Positions 6,342-9,515 of a stretch of 9,515 bases of DNA are shown here, piece by piece. The notes beneath the pieces were generated by a model that worked only from the letters and a program-made list of their open reading frames with translations, was not told where the DNA came from and made no database searches. The DNA lies in the NCBI GenBank assembly GCA_947478535.1, contig CANJXD010000196.1, positions 1-9,515 on the forward strand, written 5' to 3'. The stretch is from Acetobacteraceae bacterium. GTDB lineage: Bacteria; Pseudomonadota; Alphaproteobacteria; Acetobacterales; Acetobacteraceae. The position numbers and the translations under genes are program-made. How positions within the stretch are numbered: the stretch's first letter is position 1; each line of letters starts with the position of its first letter.

Positions 6342-7484
6342 ATGACGGAACAACGGCACCTTGTGCTGGTCGGTGGCGGGCACGCGCATATCGAGGTGCT
6401 GCGCCGCTGGGCGGGGTCGCCCCTGCCCGGCTGGCGGCTGACGCTGCTGACGCGGGAGGCGATGTCGCCCTATTCCGGCATGCTGCCCGGGGTGATCGCG
6501 GGGCTCTACCGTCCCGAACAGGCGATGGCCGATGTGCGGCGCCTCGGCGCCCTTGCGCAAGCGGAGGTGGTGATCGACCGCGCGACGGGGATCGACCCCG
6601 ATGCGCGGCGCGTCTCCCGCGAGGAGGGGGCGGCGCTTGGCTATGACCTGCTGTCGCTCGATACCGGGGCGACGCCGGATACCAGCGAGGTTTCCGGCGC
6701 CGCGGAGTTCGCCCTGCCCCTGAAGCCGATCGACCGGTTGCTGCCGCGCATCGACGCGTTGGTGGAGCATGCCGCCATCGGCCAACGCATCGTCGTCGTC
6801 GGCGGCGGCGCGGCAGGGTTCGAGGTGGCGATCGCCATCGCCGTGCGGTTGCGCGCGCGCGGGGTGGAGGTGGTACTGGTGGCGGGTGAGGCCGGGCTGC
6901 TGCCGGGCTTCCCGGTGGCGCTGCGCCAGCGCGCCACGCGGGCGCTGGCCGAGCGCGGCATCATCCTGCACGCGGGCGAGGATGTCGCCGAGGTGTTCGA
7001 GGATGGGGTGGGCTTCCGCGAGGCCCCCGCCCTGCCGGCGGAGGCGGTGCTCTGGGCGACCGGCGCGGCGGCGGCGCCATGGCTGAGCGCAACAGGGCTG
7101 GTGCGGGACCACGCGGGATTCCTGCGCGTCGATGCCTTCCTCCGTGCCGTGGGCCGACGGGATGTCTTCGCGGCCGGGGATGTGGCGAGCCTGGATGGCG
7201 CATCCCTGCCCAAGGCCGGGGTCTATGCCGTGCGGCAGGGGCCGGTGCTCTGGGCCAATCTGCGGGCGGCGGCGACGGGCGGGACCATGGTGCCCTATCG
7301 GCCGCAGCGGGATTTCCTGGTGCTGATGTCGCTCGGCAATGGCCGGGCGCTGGGCACGCGCAACGGGCTGAGTTTCGGCGGCCGCTGGGTTTGGTGGCTG
7401 AAGGACCGCATCGATCGCGGCTTCATGGCCCGCTACCAGCCGGCGAACGATCAAGCGGCCCACGATCTGAAGGCTGGGGCATGA
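6342..7484 (+). CDS. FAD/NAD(P)-binding oxidoreductase of the SelD-associated type
   Basis: This is a 380-residue pyridine-nucleotide-disulfide-like flavoprotein. The first Rossmann motif is V-G-G-G-H-A-H at 10-16. The S-P-Y-S-G-M-L-P-G stretch (42-50) and the C-terminal K-D-R-I-D-R-G-F-M (354-362) match the family annotated as N-terminal to SelD (TIGR03169 in my recollection). Members are often fused to selenide,water dikinase. A second nucleotide-binding motif, V-V-V-G-G-G-A-A-G-F-E, lies at 151-161, and A-A-G-D at 277-280 contacts FAD. No redox-active C-x-x-x-x-C pair is present; indeed I see no cysteine. It therefore resembles NDH-2 or sulfide-quinone reductase folds rather than disulfide reductases. 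The real electron acceptor is unknown. ATG 6342 places the Rossmann motif near the N-terminus as expected. The stop overlaps the next start (ATGA), which implies coupling to the TVP38 membrane protein. Confidence 0.88.
   Translation: MTEQRHLVLVGGGHAHIEVLRRWAGSPLPGWRLTLLTREAMSPYSGMLPGVIAGLYRPEQAMADVRRLGALAQAEVVIDRATGIDPDARRVSREEGAALGYDLLSLDTGATPDTSEVSGAAEFALPLKPIDRLLPRIDALVEHAAIGQRIVVVGGGAAGFEVAIAIAVRLRARGVEVVLVAGEAGLLPGFPVALRQRATRALAERGIILHAGEDVAEVFEDGVGFREAPALPAEAVLWATGAAAAPWLSATGLVRDHAGFLRVDAFLRAVGRRDVFAAGDVASLDGASLPKAGVYAVRQGPVLWANLRAAATGGTMVPYRPQRDFLVLMSLGNGRALGTRNGLSFGGRWVWWLKDRIDRGFMARYQPANDQAAHDLKAGA
7470..7473 (+). promoter_or_regulatory. Ribosome binding site of the TVP38 gene
   Basis: AAGG lies 7 nt before ATG 7481, inside the end of the oxidoreductase gene. 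This supports the ATGA-overlap start over any later start within the first membrane helix. Confidence 0.5.
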
Positions 7485-8182
7485 AGCGGCTGCGGGACCG
7501 ACGGGTCTGGGCCGTGCTGGCAGTCCTGCTGCTGGTGGTGGCGCTGCGCTTCGCAGGGCTCGGCGAGGTGCTGTCGCTCGACACGCTGGCGCGGCACCGG
7601 GAGGCCCTGGCCGGCTTCGTCGCGGCGAATGCGGTGGTGGCGGGGCTTGCCTTCATGCTGGTCTACGCGACGGCGGTCGCGCTTTCCGTGCCTGGCGCGG
7701 TGGTGCTGACGATCTCCGGCGGGCTGCTGTTCGGCGCGGTGCTCGGCACGGCGCTGACGGTGGTGGCGGCGACGATCGGGGCGAGCCTGGTCTTCCTGCT
7801 GGCGGGACGCATCTTCGGCGCCGATGCGCTGGACCGGCTGGGGCCGCGCGCCCAGGCACTGGCGCGGGGCATCCGCCGCGATGCCGGTCCGTACCTGTTG
7901 GTGCTGCGGCTGGTGCCGCTGTTTCCCTTCTTCCTGGTCAACCTGGTGCCCGCCTTCTGTGGCGTGCGGCTGCCGGTCTTCGCGGTGACGACGCTGATCG
8001 GCATCATCCCCGGCACGGCGGTGTTCAGCCTGGCCGGCGCCGGGCTGGGGGACGTGCTGGCGGCGGGGGGCACGCCGGAGTTGGGGCAGGTGCTGACGCC
8101 GCGGGTGATCGGCGCGCTGCTGGGGCTGGCGGCGCTGTCGCTGGCGGCGATTCCGCTGAAGCGGCGCTTCGCCAAGGATTAG
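7481..8182 (+). CDS. TVP38/TMEM64 (VTT-domain) membrane protein
   Basis: This is a 233-residue polytopic inner-membrane protein of the TVP38/TMEM64 family, related to DedA and to E. coli YdjX/YdjZ. These proteins are linked to lipid handling or transport, with the exact role unsettled. A basic N-terminus (K2, R3, R5, R7, R8) precedes TM1 (10-28). The VTT domain includes V70-P71-G72, the G-G-L-L-F-G segment at 80-85 and re-entrant G-x-x-x-G-A-S residues (about 96-102). It continues with R143-L-V-P-L-F-P-F and N154-L-V-P at the second hydrophobic hairpin, then I175-I-P-G-T. A last helix lies at about 208-225, and the C-terminus is basic. Overlap with the oxidoreductase gene suggests the flavoprotein works at, or feeds electrons into, a membrane step involving this protein. 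That functional link is inference. The stop TAG overlaps the stop of the convergent racemase gene. Confidence 0.92.
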   Translation: MKRLRDRRVWAVLAVLLLVVALRFAGLGEVLSLDTLARHREALAGFVAANAVVAGLAFMLVYATAVALSVPGAVVLTISGGLLFGAVLGTALTVVAATIGASLVFLLAGRIFGADALDRLGPRAQALARGIRRDAGPYLLVLRLVPLFPFFLVNLVPAFCGVRLPVFAVTTLIGIIPGTAVFSLAGAGLGDVLAAGGTPELGQVLTPRVIGALLGLAALSLAAIPLKRRFAKD

Positions 8183-8901
8183 CCGAGCAGCCTCGCCAGG
8201 GCCGGGGACAGGCCGATGCTCTCGACCGGCGCGTGCTGTGTGCCGGCATGGATGCGAGGCGCACCCAGAGCGGCAAAGGCAGCGCGGACCCCGGTTTCCA
8301 CCGAACACAGCACCGGCAGCCCGGCCAGGGCCGCGACGCGGGGGGCGAGGCCGGCGAGGCCGGCGCCGCCCAGGATCACCACCTCCGCCCCATCCCGCGC
8401 GGCACAGTCCCGGCAGGTGGCGGCCAGGGCGGCGATGGCGGCATCGGGATCGGCGGCGATTTCTGCGCCTGTGGGCGCGATGGCGCGCACGCCGGCGAGT
8501 GCGGCGCCATAGCCACGGGACTGGTGAAACTCCTCCAGCATCGGCTTCCAGGCGGCGCCGCCGGTGACGATGCCGAAGCGACCGATGCGCGACGCTTCCT
8601 GCGCGCAGGCATCGGCAAGGCCGAGCACGGGCACGCCGGCCAACTCCCGCAGCGCATCGAGGCCCGGGTCGCCGTAGCAGGCGATCAGCACGGCATCGGC
8701 ATCCGCGCCATGTTCGGCGAAGGCATTGAGTGTGGCGTGGCTCGCGATGGCGGCGGCGGCGCGGCTGGCGATGTAGCGGGCGCCGAAACGGCCCGTGGCC
8801 CCCTGCACCGTGACGCCGGGGGGCGCCAGGGCACGGGCGATGGCGACGAGGCGATCCGTGATGGCCTCGGTCGTATTGGCGTTGATGAGGAGCAGCTTCA
8901 T
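8179..8901 (-). CDS. Asp/Glu/hydantoin racemase-family protein with a changed second catalytic Cys
   Basis: This is a 240-residue cytoplasmic enzyme of the Asp/Glu racemase superfamily, closest in pattern to hydantoin/allantoin racemases. The N-terminus reads I-N-A-N-T-T (6-11), the substrate-binding N-x-N-T-T signature. The first catalytic half is I-A-C-Y-G-D-P-G-L with C75. The second half, which in hydantoin racemases reads L-G-C-A-G, is L177-G178-G179-A180-G181 here, so the second catalytic cysteine is glycine. Such enzymes normally use two cysteines as opposed acid/base groups. A one-cysteine form may be a decarboxylase, isomerase or otherwise altered enzyme, as arylmalonate decarboxylase is in the same fold. 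ATG 8901 gives the expected start; the in-frame start at 8955 adds an unrelated leader. The ribosome site is weak. The gene converges on TVP38, with stops overlapping by 2 nt (8180-8181). No pathway neighbours are visible. Confidence 0.86.
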   Translation of the reverse strand: MKLLLINANTTEAITDRLVAIARALAPPGVTVQGATGRFGARYIASRAAAAIASHATLNAFAEHGADADAVLIACYGDPGLDALRELAGVPVLGLADACAQEASRIGRFGIVTGGAAWKPMLEEFHQSRGYGAALAGVRAIAPTGAEIAADPDAAIAALAATCRDCAARDGAEVVILGGAGLAGLAPRVAALAGLPVLCSVETGVRAAFAALGAPRIHAGTQHAPVESIGLSPALARLLG

Positions 8902-8935
8902 GGGCGAATGCTTGGCGCGGATCGCCGACGAAGGC

Positions 8936-8960
8936 CAGGGGCGGGCCAGGCCCACCCCTG
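8936..8960 (-). terminator. Strong hairpin downstream of the RTX fragment
   Basis: CAGGGG (8936-8941) pairs with CCCCTG (8955-8960), and GGGC (8943-8946) pairs with GCCC (8950-8953). There is one C/A mismatch and a CAG loop, giving ten base pairs in 25 nt. It lies 8 nt beyond the RTX stop codon and before the racemase start. No T run follows on the minus strand, so it is not a textbook intrinsic terminator. It could stabilise a 3' end or assist Rho. Confidence 0.45.
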
Positions 8961-8968
8961 CACCACGC

Positions 8969-9412
8969 CTACAGCAGGAAGTCTCCAGCGGTCAGAGCGG
9001 CCGTGCTGGTGACCAGGATATCGAGGTCGATCAGCCCGTCGCCGTCCACATCGCCGCTGACGCGCCAATTGGCGCCGGCGGCGCTGATCCGCAACTGCCC
9101 GGCGACATGGGTGAAGCCGCCGACGATTACGAAGGCTTCGTCGGTTTCCGCGCTATTGATATCGGCATCCATCTCCCGCAGGTCGATCTTGTCGCCTTCG
9201 GCGGCATTGAAATCCAGGATGCGGTCGTAGTTGCCAGCGCCTTCATACTCGCCGTAGCCGAAGAGGAAGGTGTCCGCGCCGCCGCCGCCGCGCACGCGGT
9301 CCATGCCGCTTTGACCGCTGATCGTCTGACTTGCGGCACCACCGACAATCACATCGTCGCCGTAGCCACCATGCACGCTGCCGTCGAGGTCGCCGGTATA
9401 GATCGAGTCATT
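8969..9412 (-). pseudogene. C-terminal remnant of an RTX/serralysin-type secreted protein
   Basis: About 147 codons remain of a type I-secreted, calcium-binding protein. From its N-terminal side the frame shows glycine/aspartate nonapeptide repeats: N-D-S-I-Y-T-G-D, G-G-Y-G-D-D-V-I-V, then G-G-G-G-A-D-T-F. The D-R-I-L-D-F segment marks the end of the beta-roll. Next comes a D-V-D-G-D-G-x-x-D-L-D stretch and an extreme C-terminus D-F-L-L. This order matches the C-terminal domain of serralysins (Peptidase_M10_C-like), where an acidic residue followed by hydrophobic residues forms the ABC-exporter signal. The frame has no proper start: the first possible codon is GTG at 9376, inside the repeats. 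The RTX pattern stops abruptly at about 9412, and the frame meets TGA at 9478-9476. I read it as a 5'-truncated gene cut by an insertion. The catalytic or adhesive part of the protein is gone, so its original activity is unknown. Confidence 0.75.
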
Positions 9413-9515
9413 AGACTTGTTGCGAAAGTTGCGTGATTTTGGTGCGGCCGTGCTGGCCGTGGCCGGCGCCCTCGGTCAGCAGGGCCTCGGTCAGCAGGGC
9501 AGGAACCCTGCTTCG
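9411..9515 (-). CDS. Partial unidentified ORF, C-terminal 34 residues
   Basis: A minus-strand frame is open from the right edge for 34 codons and ends with TAA at 9413-9411, exactly where the RTX sequence begins. It contains a tandem A-L-L-T-E A-L-L-T-E followed by a Gly/His-rich stretch and ends T-Q-L-S-Q-Q-V. A stop inside the presumed terminal repeat is common for transposases of small insertion sequences. I cannot recognise this tail as one, and it may be non-coding. Confidence 0.25.
   Translation of the reverse strand, partial: RSRVPALLTEALLTEGAGHGQHGRTKITQLSQQV
9413..9515. mobile_element. Probable insertion-sequence end, element continues beyond the window
   Basis: From about 9413 rightwards the sequence changes character. 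It opens with AGACTTGTTGCGAAAGTTGC, an AT-richer stretch resembling the TTGTTGC-A/G-AAA type of terminal inverted repeat seen in IS5- and IS6-like elements. The position interrupts an RTX repeat between G-N-D residues. TTA or TA at 9411-9413 could be a target duplication. The opposite end is outside the window, so neither inverted repeat nor duplication can be confirmed. Confidence 0.45.
9471..9500. repeat. Tandem duplication of a 15-bp unit
   Basis: CTCGGTCAGCAGGGC occurs twice with no gap (9471-9485 and 9486-9500). The unit is a multiple of three and adds one A-L-L-T-E block to the partial minus-strand frame. Confidence 0.85.

Noticed and set aside
4770..7463. 897-codon open frame on the minus strand
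   Set aside because: It lies antisense to the RND permease and the flavoprotein gene and spans their intergenic gap. Its product is rich in Arg, His, Pro and Ala with no recognisable domain. This is the usual antisense openness of very GC-rich DNA.
8233..9012. 259-codon plus-strand frame opposite the racemase
   Set aside because: The Gly/Arg/Asp-rich translation has no motif, while the minus strand shows clear racemase-family signatures.
1..9515. tRNA, rRNA, CRISPR array or riboswitch
   Set aside because: No cloverleaf, spaced repeat array or conserved RNA core was seen, and nearly all DNA is accounted for by protein genes.

Overview
This 9.5 kb window has very high GC and strong codon-position bias. 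Dense, mostly overlapping genes and the protein families suggest an alphaproteobacterium, most likely of the Acetobacteraceae (Roseomonas-like). That placement rests on composition and remembered family resemblance, not on a search. I see no tRNA, rRNA or CRISPR array, and no gene-free stretch longer than about 110 bp.

Left block (1-2003). A minus-strand pair, a glyoxalase-fold (VOC) protein and an MFS transporter cut by the window edge, is divergent from a plus-strand TetR-family regulator. The short region between them holds an 11-bp-arm palindrome over the regulator's start codon. It also holds a perfect TATAAT on the minus strand. The MFS gene has no ATG, GTG or TTG that fits its N-terminus and probably starts at a CTG overlapping the VOC stop codon.

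Efflux block (2004-6291). After the TetR gene, a second operator-like repeat with the same half-site words precedes a tripartite-efflux pair: a lipoprotein membrane-fusion protein and a 1032-residue RND permease. The proton-relay aspartates D407/D408 are present, and arginine sits at the usual TM10 lysine position. No outer-membrane channel gene is present. I infer that one TetR protein controls itself, the RND pump and perhaps the divergent VOC-MFS pair.

Redox/membrane block (6342-8182). A FAD-dependent oxidoreductase of the type often found fused to the N-terminus of selenide,water dikinase (SelD) stands alone. It is translationally coupled (ATGA overlap) to a TVP38/TMEM64 (VTT-domain) membrane protein.

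Right block (8179-9515, minus strand). An Asp/Glu/hydantoin racemase-family protein keeps the first catalytic cysteine but has glycine at the second. Its stop overlaps the stop of the convergent TVP38 gene. Upstream lies the C-terminal piece of an RTX/serralysin-type secreted protein, ending in a type I secretion signal. Its repeat region is interrupted near 9410-9413, where the sequence changes to what looks like the end of an insertion sequence running off the window.
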